Program-made: the position numbers and the translations under genes
Shown here: in pieces, positions 17,727-27,141 of the stretch
How the letters are laid out: each line of letters opens with the position of its first letter
How positions within the stretch are numbered: position 1 is the stretch's first letter
The notes under the pieces: generated by a model
The model's input: only the letters and a program-made list of their open reading frames with translations
Told to the model about the DNA's origin: nothing
The model's database searches: none
DNA from: Lewinella sp. IMCC34191
Lineage (GTDB): Bacteria; Bacteroidota; Bacteroidia; Chitinophagales; Saprospiraceae
Assembly: GCF_003390935.1 (NCBI RefSeq)
Contig: NZ_QNQZ01000002.1
Coordinates: 310,001-374,000, forward strand
DNA: 64,000 bases
Reading direction: 5' to 3'

Positions 17727-20018
17727 TTACTCCGTTACCAATTGGAAAGTCCGGGACTGAAAATCCGCGGATGACGGCCCTACCCGTACCTCGCAGGTGC
17801 CACTTTCGGGGCCGTAGGTCATGTCCAGCCGGGTGAAGGCCAGTAGATCGGGCGTCACAGTGAAGGTAACCGTCTTTGTTTCCCCGGGCTCGAGGGTGAT
17901 CTTTTCGAACGACTTCAGTTCCATATCCGGTCGGGTAACGGAGCCGATCTGGTCCTTGAGGTACCACTGGACGACTTCGCGTCCGCTGCGGGATCCGGTG
18001 TTGGTGACGTCGACACTGACGGTCAGGCTCCCCTCCGCCGTGAGGGTGGTATCGGACAGTACCGGCTCCCCGTACTCGAAAGTCGTGTAGCTTAGCCCGT
18101 GACCGAAGGGGTACAACGGTCCGTTCTCGGTGAAGAGGTAGCCCTTTTTGTTGTTGATCTCCTTGCCGGCGTAATGAAAGGGCAGCTGACCGATGGAGCG
18201 GGGTACCGTTACGGGCAGTTTGCCGGAAGGGTTCACGTCCCCGAAGATGACCCGCGCCAGCGAGGCGTCGCGGAATTCGCTGAGGTCCCAGCCGTCCAGG
18301 ATGGCGTCGGCCGATTCGGCGATCGCGTTCACGGACAGGGTTCGGCGGTGCAGCAGGCAGACCACGACCGGTTTGCCCAGTTCCTTTACCCGGCGGATGA
18401 GTTCGTCCTGCGGACCAACCGGGTCGATCGATAGTCGGTCGCCCAATGCCCCGTTGAAGAAACCCTCCTTGGCGGTGTGCTCGTCGCCGCCCAGGAAGAG
18501 GACCACGACGTCGGCATCCCGGGCCAGTTCCACCAGGCGGTCCACGTCGGCGGCGGTATCGTCGTTGAGCACCGGGATGGCCTCCGCGCCGTCGGTGAGT
18601 TCGAAGCCGGCATCGCTGACCAGCGTCACACCGGCTCCGGCCACTTCCGCGAAAGCCGCTTCCGTGGTCTCGTTCACCAGGGGACCGAGCAGGGCGATCC
18701 GTTGACCGGCCCGGGCGAGGGGCAGGGTATTCGCTTCGTTCTTGAGCAGGATGATGGACTCTTCGTCCGATTCCCGCGCGAGGGCGAGGGACGCGGCCGC
18801 TCGTACGCCCGCCTCGGTTTCGGCTACGTCCGCGTAGGGATCGTCGAAGAGCCCGAGGATGAATTTGGTCCGCAGCACGTGCCCGGCCGCCCGGTCCAGG
18901 TTGGCAACGAGGGAGGAGTCGCGGCCGACCATGGCGGGCAGCAGCGAATAGGCATCGTCGGCGTAGAGGTCCACGTCCATGCCGGCGCGCAGGGCCATCT
19001 CCGCGGCGGCCTCGGGGGATTCAGCTACTTTCATGAAGTAGAAGAGTCGCCCGATGTCGTTGGCGTCAGAGACCGTGTAGCCCTCGAATCCCCACTCGTC
19101 GCGCAGCACCTCGGTCAGCAGCCAGGGGTTGGCGTGACTGGCTACCCCGTTGAGGTCGCCGTGGCTGGCCATGATGCCTACTGTCCGTGCCTCCTGCACG
19201 GCCGCCCGGAAGGGGGGCAGGATCTCGTCGTGCAGGGTGCGGGGGGAGATCTCGATGGCCGCGAAATTAGTGCCCCCGAGGATCTGTCCGTATCCGGCGA
19301 AGTGCTTCGCCACCGCCCCGATGTGGGTGCCCGCACCGAGTCCGTCGTAGTCGCCCTGCACGCCGGTGATGGCGGCCACCACCATGCGGCTCACCAGGTA
19401 GGTGTCCTCGCCGAAGGCCTCACTCTTGCGCCCGAAGCGGGGGTCGCGGACCAGGTCGGCCTCCGGGGAATGGCACATGTGCATGCCGCGCAGCCGCGCT
19501 TCGCGGCCGACCACGTCCCACTGCCGGTGTACCAGCTCCGGATTAAAGCTCGCCGCCGACGTGATCGGCCGGCCGAAGACCGTGGAACCGGCCGCGTCCA
19601 CCCCGTTGTAGGACTCGGTCACGAAGAGCGCCGGAATGCCCAGCCGGTTGTGGTCGATGATGTAGCGCTGTAGCTCGTTGTTGAGGGTGGCCGCCGCTTT
19701 TGGATTTAGGTGTTCTCCCGGGTTTTTGATACCCGCTATGCCGTGGGTCAGGCGGGTCTTTACATTCTCACTGAGGGTCAGATTACCTTCTTCATCGCCT
19801 TCTACCCCCTGGTTGGCGTGGAAGATGCGCATCTGGGCTACCTTCTCTTCCACCGTCATACGCGACAGCAGGTCCGCCACCCGCTCCTCGATGCTCCGGC
19901 CGGGGTCGCGGTAGATCGTATCGCCGGACTGCCCCCGTAAACCCGCGGTCTGCAAGAGGATCAGGAAAAGCGGCAGGAGCAGAGCATTACGCATGAATCG
20001 GGAATATGTGAGTTGCAT
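17727..20018 (-). CDS. Glycoside hydrolase family 3 enzyme (beta-glucosidase/xylosidase type)
   Basis: 763 residues with a signal peptide (a start at either Met1 or Met9 would work). Domain order is that of BglX-type GH3 enzymes: N-terminal TIM barrel with AVAKHFAGYG (Lys238-His239), nucleophile Asp318 in GYTVSDANDIGR, an alpha/beta sandwich domain (residues about 420-600) and a C-terminal fibronectin-III-like domain (EVVQWYLKDQIGS...). The expected product is a periplasmic exo-beta-glycosidase that trims oligosaccharides imported by SusC/SusD. The choice between glucoside and xyloside cannot be read from sequence. It is the last gene of the operon, 12 bp after the BNR_4 gene. Confidence 0.92.
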   Translation of the reverse strand: MQLTYSRFMRNALLLPLFLILLQTAGLRGQSGDTIYRDPGRSIEERVADLLSRMTVEEKVAQMRIFHANQGVEGDEEGNLTLSENVKTRLTHGIAGIKNPGEHLNPKAAATLNNELQRYIIDHNRLGIPALFVTESYNGVDAAGSTVFGRPITSAASFNPELVHRQWDVVGREARLRGMHMCHSPEADLVRDPRFGRKSEAFGEDTYLVSRMVVAAITGVQGDYDGLGAGTHIGAVAKHFAGYGQILGGTNFAAIEISPRTLHDEILPPFRAAVQEARTVGIMASHGDLNGVASHANPWLLTEVLRDEWGFEGYTVSDANDIGRLFYFMKVAESPEAAAEMALRAGMDVDLYADDAYSLLPAMVGRDSSLVANLDRAAGHVLRTKFILGLFDDPYADVAETEAGVRAAASLALARESDEESIILLKNEANTLPLARAGQRIALLGPLVNETTEAAFAEVAGAGVTLVSDAGFELTDGAEAIPVLNDDTAADVDRLVELARDADVVVLFLGGDEHTAKEGFFNGALGDRLSIDPVGPQDELIRRVKELGKPVVVCLLHRRTLSVNAIAESADAILDGWDLSEFRDASLARVIFGDVNPSGKLPVTVPRSIGQLPFHYAGKEINNKKGYLFTENGPLYPFGHGLSYTTFEYGEPVLSDTTLTAEGSLTVSVDVTNTGSRSGREVVQWYLKDQIGSVTRPDMELKSFEKITLEPGETKTVTFTVTPDLLAFTRLDMTYGPESGTCEVRVGPSSADFQSRTFQLVTE

Positions 20019-20030
20019 TGAGCGGCATGC

Positions 20031-21419
20031 TTAGTTTCGGGCAGGGATGGCAATGGCCTCCCCCTGGTCAAAGACCTGCAGGTAGAGCGGTCGGGCGTCC
20101 TTTCCGGTGCCTTCCTGTCCGTATGCGTACACCCGGCCACCGTCGTAGGCCGTGCGGAAGTGGTGGAAGCGCGGACCGGCATCGTGTACGTAGACCGTCC
20201 GCCAGTCGTTGGTGCCGGCCGGGGCGGTCTTAAAGCGCAGGCGCCCGTTGGCCAGGTCGATAGCCACCAGGGTATTGCCGTAGCTCGTCAGTTTAGCGCC
20301 GCCGGGCACCTCTCCGTCGGCCGCGTGTTGCCAGACCGACTGGCCCGCCACGCGCCAGTAGTGTACGCTCCGGTTGTCGACCCGCGTCAGGAAGTGAATG
20401 TCCCCCTTCTCGGTAACCGTGAAAGCAGGGCCGGAGGAACTCCGCGGTTTCGGGGTGGTACCGTAATCCGCCGCCGGGTCGGCCACCTGCAGGGCATTCG
20501 CCTTACCGATGGGCGTGCTAATCGGCCGGTCGTTGACGTCGTACCAGTCTCCGGCCTCGTAGGGCGGCAGCGCGTAGGCATAGTAGAGTCCGCTGTTGAA
20601 GGTGTAGCGATCGCTTTCCTTATAGCGGATGGAGTACCCGGCGTGCAGCTTCCCGTGCTCGATCTGCAGGCTCCCGTAGACGCTGTAGCGGTCCGGCAGC
20701 GGAATGCGGCCATTAGCCCAGCTGAGCGTTTTGTTCCAGCCGGTCGCATCGTAAACGGCGTACTGGTGCTCCCCCTGCCCGGACCCGCCGAGGCGGTAGC
20801 CGACGATGAGGCGGCCGTCCGGGTCGGTGAGAAAGCCGGGATAGGTCGTCTTTTCGTAAGTCTGCCCCTCCACCAGGTAATTCCGTTTCGGCTGGAAGCG
20901 GTCGAGGGTGAATTCCGCGTCCGGAACGAAGGCCGCCCCTTTTTCGGTGACCCGGTAATTAAAGTAATGGTCGGGGAAGTTCCGCGCATCGTAGGCGTGC
21001 ATATCGTACAGCAGGTGGACGGTGCTGTCGATCGTACTGACGGCCACGGCGGCGGTATTGTGGCTGTCGCCCAGGGTGGAGTCGCCGCGGTAACCGATGT
21101 GTTTATCCGGAAACTCCAGGGTGACCCACGCCGCCGCCGGGTCGTCGTTGCGCCGCCGCGAAAGCATGAGGTTCCGCTTGTCCATCCCGCCCCGGTACCA
21201 GGTCACGAAGGTGAAGCCGCCGCCCACGGCGATGCAGTCCCCGTGGGCGGATATCTGCGGCCCGAACTGGAAGGCTTCGCCCTTTTTTCCGTAGAAGAAC
21301 AGGCCGTCTTCGGCTACCAGGCTTTCACTCACCAGCGCCACCCCACCCTCGCTTTCCTGGGCGTGGGAGTCGGCGCAGGAACTCAGGAGCAGCAGCAAAA
21401 GAAGTGGACAGCGAAACAT
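20031..21419 (-). CDS. BNR_4-type polysaccharide lyase/glycosidase lipoprotein
   Basis: 462 residues with a lipobox (LLLLSSC). The propeller-like repeats and the stretch LGDSHNTAAVAVSTIDSTVHLLYDMHAYD match the 'BNR repeat-containing family member' type (BNR_4). That fold includes ulvan lyases (PL24/PL25), the PL27 rhamnose-glucuronate lyase and GH145. His120 in DSHN lies where those enzymes have a conserved His. A lyase or alpha-rhamnohydrolase acting on rhamnose-uronate glycans is therefore likely but not proven. It lies between the FAS1 lipoprotein (42 bp) and GH3 (12 bp), clearly one operon with SusC/SusD. Confidence 0.8.
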   Translation of the reverse strand: MFRCPLLLLLLLSSCADSHAQESEGGVALVSESLVAEDGLFFYGKKGEAFQFGPQISAHGDCIAVGGGFTFVTWYRGGMDKRNLMLSRRRNDDPAAAWVTLEFPDKHIGYRGDSTLGDSHNTAAVAVSTIDSTVHLLYDMHAYDARNFPDHYFNYRVTEKGAAFVPDAEFTLDRFQPKRNYLVEGQTYEKTTYPGFLTDPDGRLIVGYRLGGSGQGEHQYAVYDATGWNKTLSWANGRIPLPDRYSVYGSLQIEHGKLHAGYSIRYKESDRYTFNSGLYYAYALPPYEAGDWYDVNDRPISTPIGKANALQVADPAADYGTTPKPRSSSGPAFTVTEKGDIHFLTRVDNRSVHYWRVAGQSVWQHAADGEVPGGAKLTSYGNTLVAIDLANGRLRFKTAPAGTNDWRTVYVHDAGPRFHHFRTAYDGGRVYAYGQEGTGKDARPLYLQVFDQGEAIAIPARN

Positions 21420-21461
21420 AATCAGGGAAGGTTAGAACGGGTTGTTATGAACCCCGATAAA

Positions 21462-22130
21462 TCAGTAGAGGGCATTGCGGAAACTGCGGCTGGTCAGGTG
21501 GGCTACCCCATTCGTGAAGATGTAATTATGCTCCCCCAGGCGGCCGCCCCGCTTGGTGCCCTGGAGGTCATCCGACTGGTTGATGCCGAGCCGGAAGCGG
21601 TCGTCACGGTTTACGGAAACGATGCCCTCCGGGCCAGGAATCAGTGATTGGAAGAAGTAATCCCGGTAAACCACCACCAGCGGATCGAAGCCGTTTTCGA
21701 TGTAGTCTTCAATAATGTGGTAGCGCAGGACGTAGCGCAGTCGCTCCAGCTGTTCGCCGTCGAGCGAATCCAGGCTCGTATCGGTGGCGCCGGTAATCTG
21801 TTGCAGGATATCCCCCCGGTCCGTAAAGGCCGCGTCCTTCAGGAGGATGTAGGTGCGCGGGTCCGGGTTGGATTCGTACTCCGCCTCCATGCCCAGCAGG
21901 GTAATGGCCGAGTCGAGATAGTTGAAGTCATCCGCCGGGTGGGAGCGAATGAAGTCCAGCGCGGTCATGTCAAAGGTGACCTGCGGCGCGATATCGGGAT
22001 CAAACTCGAATTGCCGCTGTCGTTCCAGGTCGCAGCCGGACAGGGTAATCAATCCGGTAAGCAGTAACAGTAGCGGGAAAGCAAGAGTGTACCGGTTGGT
22101 GGCGGCGACGTAGGGGGAATTAGTTGACAT
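21462..22130 (-). CDS. Fasciclin (FAS1) domain lipoprotein of the PUL
   Basis: Started at MSTNSPYVAATN (22130), which overlaps the SusD stop by 11 bases. The open frame to 22349 merely runs inside SusD. The 222-residue product has a lipoprotein signal (LLTGLITLSGC) and one FAS1-like domain: TYILLKDAAFTDRG, LRYVLRYHIIEDYI and the closing FTNGVAHLTSR. In PULs such proteins take the position of SusE/SusF-type surface glycan-binding lipoproteins; binding here is inferred. The overlap suggests translational coupling with SusD. Confidence 0.78.
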   Translation of the reverse strand: MSTNSPYVAATNRYTLAFPLLLLLTGLITLSGCDLERQRQFEFDPDIAPQVTFDMTALDFIRSHPADDFNYLDSAITLLGMEAEYESNPDPRTYILLKDAAFTDRGDILQQITGATDTSLDSLDGEQLERLRYVLRYHIIEDYIENGFDPLVVVYRDYFFQSLIPGPEGIVSVNRDDRFRLGINQSDDLQGTKRGGRLGEHNYIFTNGVAHLTSRSFRNALY

Positions 22131-23595
22131 AACCGGGGTTTTGCATGAGTAGATCGTTGTCGATGAGGTGTTCCTCGTAGATCGGGAAGACCAGTTGGTC
22201 GTCGGGTACGGTAGCGATGGTGTCGAGTGCTTGCTGCACGCGGTCGAAAGCGCGCAAATCCCACCAGCGGTCGCCCTCGGCAAAGAGCTCGAGCTGCCGT
22301 TCGTCGAGGATGAGTAGCTCCAGGCTTTCCATATCGGGGTAGTCGGCACCGTCGACCAGCGGCAGCTGGCGGGCGGCTCGGACCTCGTTCATCATCTCGA
22401 CGGCGACCTCCGCGTTGCCCAGGCGGTTTTCCACCAGGGCCTTCAGCAGCAGGATACCGGCGTAGCGGTAGACAGGGATGTTGGTCTCGTCGTCGTTGAG
22501 GTTAAAGTTAGTCTTGGCGTACTTGGCCGGGCGGGCCTCCCCGATGGGTCGGTCTTCGCGGCTCTCGAAGTAGCGCCAGTCGCCGTAGAGGACGTTGCCG
22601 AATTCGTCGGTGGTCTGGGGGGCGAAGTCCGGGTACTTGGCGTACCAGCCCGCCGAATCGGTCGGAAAGCGCTCAATCCACTTGCGCTCGAGGGTAGGCG
22701 AAATGAAGAAGCTGGGGGTACCGGCGAAGAACAACTCGTAGTTGCCGGAGGCCCGTCCACCGTCTTCCAGCACATCGTAGCGGACGGAAAAGATCAGTTC
22801 GGGGCCCTCCTGAAACTGGCCGATATTGAGGTCATTGAGGAACAGTCGCCTCCACGATTGCCGGGTGGTGACCAGGCTGTAATCGTTCAGGGCGATCAGC
22901 TTATCCAGGGCGACCTTGGCGTTTTCGTATTCTTCCAGCCAGGTGTAGACGTCGGCCTGCAGGGCGTAGTTAGCGGCTTTCGTGAATCGGAACTCGTCGC
23001 CCGAGCCGGTGATCAGCTCTTCGGCGAGCAGCAGGTCCGGCACGACCACTTCCCGCAGGATCGTGGCTCCGTCGGTGGCGGGTCGGAAGAGATCCTGCTC
23101 GAGATTAGTGATGGCTTCCGTGTAGAGGGGTACGGCCCCCCATACGCGTACGGCGTCGAAGTAGGCGTAGGCGCGCAGGGCGTGGCACTGTCCCAGCAGT
23201 CCGGGCGTGTAGCCAGGGACCTGAGGGATCTTCTCAATGGCCAGATTAGCCCTGCCAATCATTCGGTAGAGGCTGTTCCAGCGCAGGGTAACGGCATTGG
23301 ATTGCGTGAGCTGGTTGGTGACCAGTTCCTCGTACTGTACGGTTACCCGGTCGCTGGCGATGAAGTTATCCGAGCGGAATTCCCCCCACAAGTAGTGGTT
23401 GAGGCGGTAGGTTTCCTGCATGGCGTCGTAGATCGCGGCGACGCCGGATTCCACGTCGCCGTTATTCTTCCAGAACTGGGCGTCGGACGTCTGGCTGAAG
23501 GGCTCCTCCTCGAGGATCTCGCTGCAGGAGCCGGTAAAAAGGAGCAATCCGAGGGCCACCCAGGCAAGGCGAGCGGAGTGTGAATTGAGTTGCAT
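22120..23595 (-). CDS. SusD/RagB family nutrient-binding lipoprotein
   Basis: 491 residues from MQLNSHSARLAWV (23595), giving a lipobox (LLFTGSC). The upstream 39 codons of the open frame overlap the SusC region and are not used. Typical features are the N-terminal FSQTSDAQFWKNNGDVESGVAAIYDAMQ, TPR-like helices with ALRAYAYFDAVRVWGAVPLYTEAI, and the C-terminal LILDERQLELFAEGDRWWDLRAFD. It caps the SusC barrel at the cell surface and delivers glycan fragments. It lies 37 bp after SusC. Confidence 0.95.
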   Translation of the reverse strand: MQLNSHSARLAWVALGLLLFTGSCSEILEEEPFSQTSDAQFWKNNGDVESGVAAIYDAMQETYRLNHYLWGEFRSDNFIASDRVTVQYEELVTNQLTQSNAVTLRWNSLYRMIGRANLAIEKIPQVPGYTPGLLGQCHALRAYAYFDAVRVWGAVPLYTEAITNLEQDLFRPATDGATILREVVVPDLLLAEELITGSGDEFRFTKAANYALQADVYTWLEEYENAKVALDKLIALNDYSLVTTRQSWRRLFLNDLNIGQFQEGPELIFSVRYDVLEDGGRASGNYELFFAGTPSFFISPTLERKWIERFPTDSAGWYAKYPDFAPQTTDEFGNVLYGDWRYFESREDRPIGEARPAKYAKTNFNLNDDETNIPVYRYAGILLLKALVENRLGNAEVAVEMMNEVRAARQLPLVDGADYPDMESLELLILDERQLELFAEGDRWWDLRAFDRVQQALDTIATVPDDQLVFPIYEEHLIDNDLLMQNPGYVN

Positions 23596-23632
23596 GATTA
23601 ACTTTTTATGAATAGGTAGGGGCGACCGTGGC

Positions 23633-26600
23633 TTACAGCCGGATCTGCAGGCCGAGGATGTATTCCGTCTTGTTCGGGTAGCGGAGGTTATCGATTCCGG
23701 GTTCCAGCCCATCTCCCCGGGTTCCCAATTCGGGGTTGTAGCCTTCGTAATTGGTCCAGGTGATCGGGTTATTGATGGACAGGTTAACCGATAGTCCGTT
23801 CAGCCACGCATAGCGGTTCAGCAGACCGGGTGCCATGTTGTACGTGAGGCGAACGTTGCGGAATTTGATGAAGTCGGCGTCGGAGAGGTAGTAGCTGTCG
23901 ATACCGATGCGGTTCTGCGAGCGGGTACGGTCCTGGCTGGGATACTCCACTACATCGCCGGGCCGCAGCCAGGCGCCTTCGATGCGGTCCGGATGAGGGG
24001 TGGCCCCGAAGGTGGTGGCGGTGTTGCGGCGATCGTCGTAATTGCGGTAGATGTCGTTACCGAAATTGTAGTCGAAGAGGAAGGACAACGAGAAGCTCTT
24101 GTAGGTCAACTCGTTGAAAAAGCCGCCGAAGTAATTAGCCAGTCCGTTGCCGATCACCGACCGGTCGTTGGAATTGTCGATCTCGAAGTCGCCGTTGAGG
24201 TCCTTCCAGATCACGTCTCCCCCGCCCACCACGCGGTTATTGACTCGTAGCTGGTTGACCTCGCCGGTGTACACCTGCCCGTTGAGGGTATAATTGGTGA
24301 AGGCGCCGTCGGCATCGAAGTTAGGCGTCAGTTGCACGCCGGCATCGGTAAAGGCGTTGGACTCATCGTAGGCGAAAACACCCAGGTTGGTAAAGCCGTA
24401 GATATTACCGATGGATTCTCCGACCTCCACGATGAACGGTCCCCGCTGAAAACCGTCGGGGTCGGCCAGGGCCAGCACCTTGTTTTCGTTGTTGGAGAAA
24501 TTGAAACTGGTGAACCACTTGAAGTCGTTCAGCCGCAGGGGGGTGGCACTGACGGTCAGTTCGAATCCGCGGTTCTCCACGGAACCCACGTTTCGGATGG
24601 CTCCTTCGAATCCGGTTTCTTCCGGCAGCGGAACGTAGTACAGCAGGTCCTTGGTGGTCTTCACATAGTAATCCAGGGTGGTCGTGATGCGCCCCTCCAG
24701 CAGTTGCAGGTCAAGTCCCAGGTTGACCTGTTCGGTACTTTCCCATCCCAGGTCGCGGTTGGACAGCTGCACCGGCGCCACGCCGTTGACCCCGTTGTAA
24801 ATGAATCCGGGACTGTAGAGAAACTGCGCCGCGTAATTCCCGATCCGCTCGTTGCCGGTGATGGCGTAGGAGGCGCGCAGTTTAAGGTCCGATATCGTGC
24901 TGCGCAAGCCTTCCATAAAGGGCTCGGCACTGATGCGCCAGCCGGCGGACGCGGAGGGAAAGTTGCCGTACTGCCGGTCCGTGCCGAAACGGGAGGAGCC
25001 GTCGCGCCGCAGGGTACCGGCGAGCAGGTATTTGCCCCGGAAGTTATAGCTCAGTCGTCCAAAGTAAGACAGCAGCGCGTGGCGCTCCTGAAAGGTCTGG
25101 GTGGCCCCGGTATTCAGCTCCGCCACGTTATTGAAGGTCTGTATGAGATCGGAGGCGAAGGTGATGGCCCGGATCGTGCCGTACTCCCTGTTCCAGCGCT
25201 GCGTCTGGAAGCCCGCCAGGGCCGATACGTTGTGTTCGCCAAAGGCCTTGGTGTAGGTCAGGTAATTTTCCTGCTGGACGTCGTAGTCGAGATCCTGCGA
25301 TTCATATCCCGTGGCAGGGTTTTGTCCGCCCTGCAGGATGCTGGGGTTGAAGCCATTGCGCTTACGCTGCCGGTAATTGACACCCAGCGTCGAGCGGAGG
25401 CTGAGGCTGGGCAGCAGATCGAGCTCCAAATAGCTGAAGATGGTCGAGCGGAAGTTCCGGTCGTCGTTGGTAGCGGCCAGGGCCTCGGCCAGGGGGTTGC
25501 GCCGCCCAAAGGCCTGGGGAAACAATTCCCCGTTGCCGTCGCGTACCGGCAGGTAGGGGGGGCGCTCGGCCAGCTGGCGGAACACGGAGTTCTCGTCGAG
25601 CCCGCTCTGCTTCTCGTAGGAGGCGTTGAGTCGGGTCCCGGCACTGATGACGCTGTTAAAGTCGAAGTCGACCTTCAGGCTGGTGTTGACCCGCGAGTAG
25701 TCGCTGTTGAGCACGATGCCGTCCTGGCTGAGGTAGCCGGTGTTCCAGTAGAAGGTACTGTTTTCGCCGCCGCCGCTGATGGACAGCCCGGTCTGGTTGC
25801 GGACGCCCGTACGCAGCAGCTCGTCCTGCAGGTCCACCTCCTGCTGGAAGCGGGCACTGAGCGAATCCGGGTCGACGCCGCTGCCAATGCCGCCGCTGCG
25901 TTGCTGCTCGAAGAGGACGCGCTGGCGGGTGTTCGCCACGGGAATGAGGCTCGATACCTCGTTCAGCCCGGTGGAATGGTTGATCTCCAGGCCGGTGCGG
26001 CCCCGCACGCCGGACTTAGTCGTGATGATGACGACCCCGTTCGCCGATTTGGAGCCGTAGATGGCCGCGGAGGCACCATCCTTCAGGACTTCGATGGAGG
26101 CAATATCGTTGGGGTTGAGGTTGTCGATGTTTTCCAGCTGTTGTCCGTCTACTACGTAGAGAGGATCTACGCCCCCCTGGAAGGTGGAGGTACCGCGTAT
26201 CCGGATGTCGGAACCCGCGCCCGGACCGCCGTTGGAGGTGATATTTACCCCGGCCAGGCGGCCCTGGATCGCATCGAAGGCGTTGACCGGAGTGGTCTGC
26301 TCGATAGTCTCCTCATCCGCGGAGGCGATGGCCCCCAGCACGTCGCGCCGGCGTTCGGTGCCGTAGCCAATCACCACCACCTCATCGAGCTGGGCGGCGT
26401 CATCGACCAGCGTGATGTCGATGGTACTCTGGGCTCCGACGGTGGCGGAGGTAGCTTTGAAACCGATGTATGAGAAAAGCAGTACGCTCTCCTCGTTCTC
26501 GACCGTCAGGGTGTATTGGCCGTCGATGTCGGTGACCGTTCCGTTGGTAGTTCCCTGTTCCTGGATCGATACCCCGATCAAGGGCTGTCCGGTGCCGTCC

Positions 26601-27073
26601 GTGACGGTACCCGAAACGAGCTGGGCCGCGGCCAGTTTTTCCCGGGAGTACTCCAGCACCCGCCGGAGGGGCCGGGTACCGGCCGGCTGCAGGGCTTCAC
26701 CGCCCTCAATACGTTCCAGCTGGCCCACCTTCCGGCGTAGTTTGCGGGCCAGTCGCTCCCCCGCCTTGCTGCGGGAATAAATGATGACGAAGCGGTCGCT
26801 GGCAATCTCGAAATTGAGTCCCACTGCTTCCGTCAGCCGGCTGACGGCCGATTCCAGCGCTTCCCCGCGTTCGAGCTCGAAGTCGACCAGGCGGTCAGCG
26901 ACTAATTCATTCCGGTAGTTGAAGAAAACCTGGTAGGTTTCGCTCATCTCCTCCAGCACCTCGGCCAGGGGGCGCATTTGTTGCCTGCCGGTGTCAGAAG
27001 CAGCGCACAGTTGTACGCATAGCAGGAGTAGGGGCATGCTTAGGAGCCCCCTACGGAGTAAGGAGAAAATCAT
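23633..27073 (-). CDS. SusC-type TonB-dependent transducer with STN domain
   Basis: 1146 residues. After the signal peptide comes an STN domain (about residues 34-100: LAEVLEEMSETYQVFFNYR ... ESAVSRLTEAVGLNFE), the periplasmic domain that contacts a FecR anti-sigma factor. Next are a carboxypeptidase-regulatory-like domain (VSGTVTDGTGQPLIGVSI), a TonB box/plug (DEVVVIGYGTERRRDV; VDPLYVVDGQQLENI; ASIEVLKDGASAAIYGSKSANGV) and a large barrel ending NKTEYILGLQIRL. The STN domain, the FecR gene 68 bp upstream and the divergent ECF sigma gene indicate trans-envelope autoregulation when the glycan is present. Confidence 0.95.
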   Translation of the reverse strand: MIFSLLRRGLLSMPLLLLCVQLCAASDTGRQQMRPLAEVLEEMSETYQVFFNYRNELVADRLVDFELERGEALESAVSRLTEAVGLNFEIASDRFVIIYSRSKAGERLARKLRRKVGQLERIEGGEALQPAGTRPLRRVLEYSREKLAAAQLVSGTVTDGTGQPLIGVSIQEQGTTNGTVTDIDGQYTLTVENEESVLLFSYIGFKATSATVGAQSTIDITLVDDAAQLDEVVVIGYGTERRRDVLGAIASADEETIEQTTPVNAFDAIQGRLAGVNITSNGGPGAGSDIRIRGTSTFQGGVDPLYVVDGQQLENIDNLNPNDIASIEVLKDGASAAIYGSKSANGVVIITTKSGVRGRTGLEINHSTGLNEVSSLIPVANTRQRVLFEQQRSGGIGSGVDPDSLSARFQQEVDLQDELLRTGVRNQTGLSISGGGENSTFYWNTGYLSQDGIVLNSDYSRVNTSLKVDFDFNSVISAGTRLNASYEKQSGLDENSVFRQLAERPPYLPVRDGNGELFPQAFGRRNPLAEALAATNDDRNFRSTIFSYLELDLLPSLSLRSTLGVNYRQRKRNGFNPSILQGGQNPATGYESQDLDYDVQQENYLTYTKAFGEHNVSALAGFQTQRWNREYGTIRAITFASDLIQTFNNVAELNTGATQTFQERHALLSYFGRLSYNFRGKYLLAGTLRRDGSSRFGTDRQYGNFPSASAGWRISAEPFMEGLRSTISDLKLRASYAITGNERIGNYAAQFLYSPGFIYNGVNGVAPVQLSNRDLGWESTEQVNLGLDLQLLEGRITTTLDYYVKTTKDLLYYVPLPEETGFEGAIRNVGSVENRGFELTVSATPLRLNDFKWFTSFNFSNNENKVLALADPDGFQRGPFIVEVGESIGNIYGFTNLGVFAYDESNAFTDAGVQLTPNFDADGAFTNYTLNGQVYTGEVNQLRVNNRVVGGGDVIWKDLNGDFEIDNSNDRSVIGNGLANYFGGFFNELTYKSFSLSFLFDYNFGNDIYRNYDDRRNTATTFGATPHPDRIEGAWLRPGDVVEYPSQDRTRSQNRIGIDSYYLSDADFIKFRNVRLTYNMAPGLLNRYAWLNGLSVNLSINNPITWTNYEGYNPELGTRGDGLEPGIDNLRYPNKTEYILGLQIRL

Positions 27074-27141
27074 ATACTAGTGATTTACAAGATTGACTTA
27101 AGACTATAAGAAGGCACCTCGGAGGCCCTTCGGCGGCAACA

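Noticed and set aside
18477-19673. 398-codon plus-strand ORF
   Set aside because: Lies inside the GH3 gene and has shadow-like composition.
24332-26473. 713-codon plus-strand ORF opposite SusC
   Set aside because: Shadow of the SusC gene in G+C-rich DNA; the minus-strand product has full STN, plug and barrel domains.
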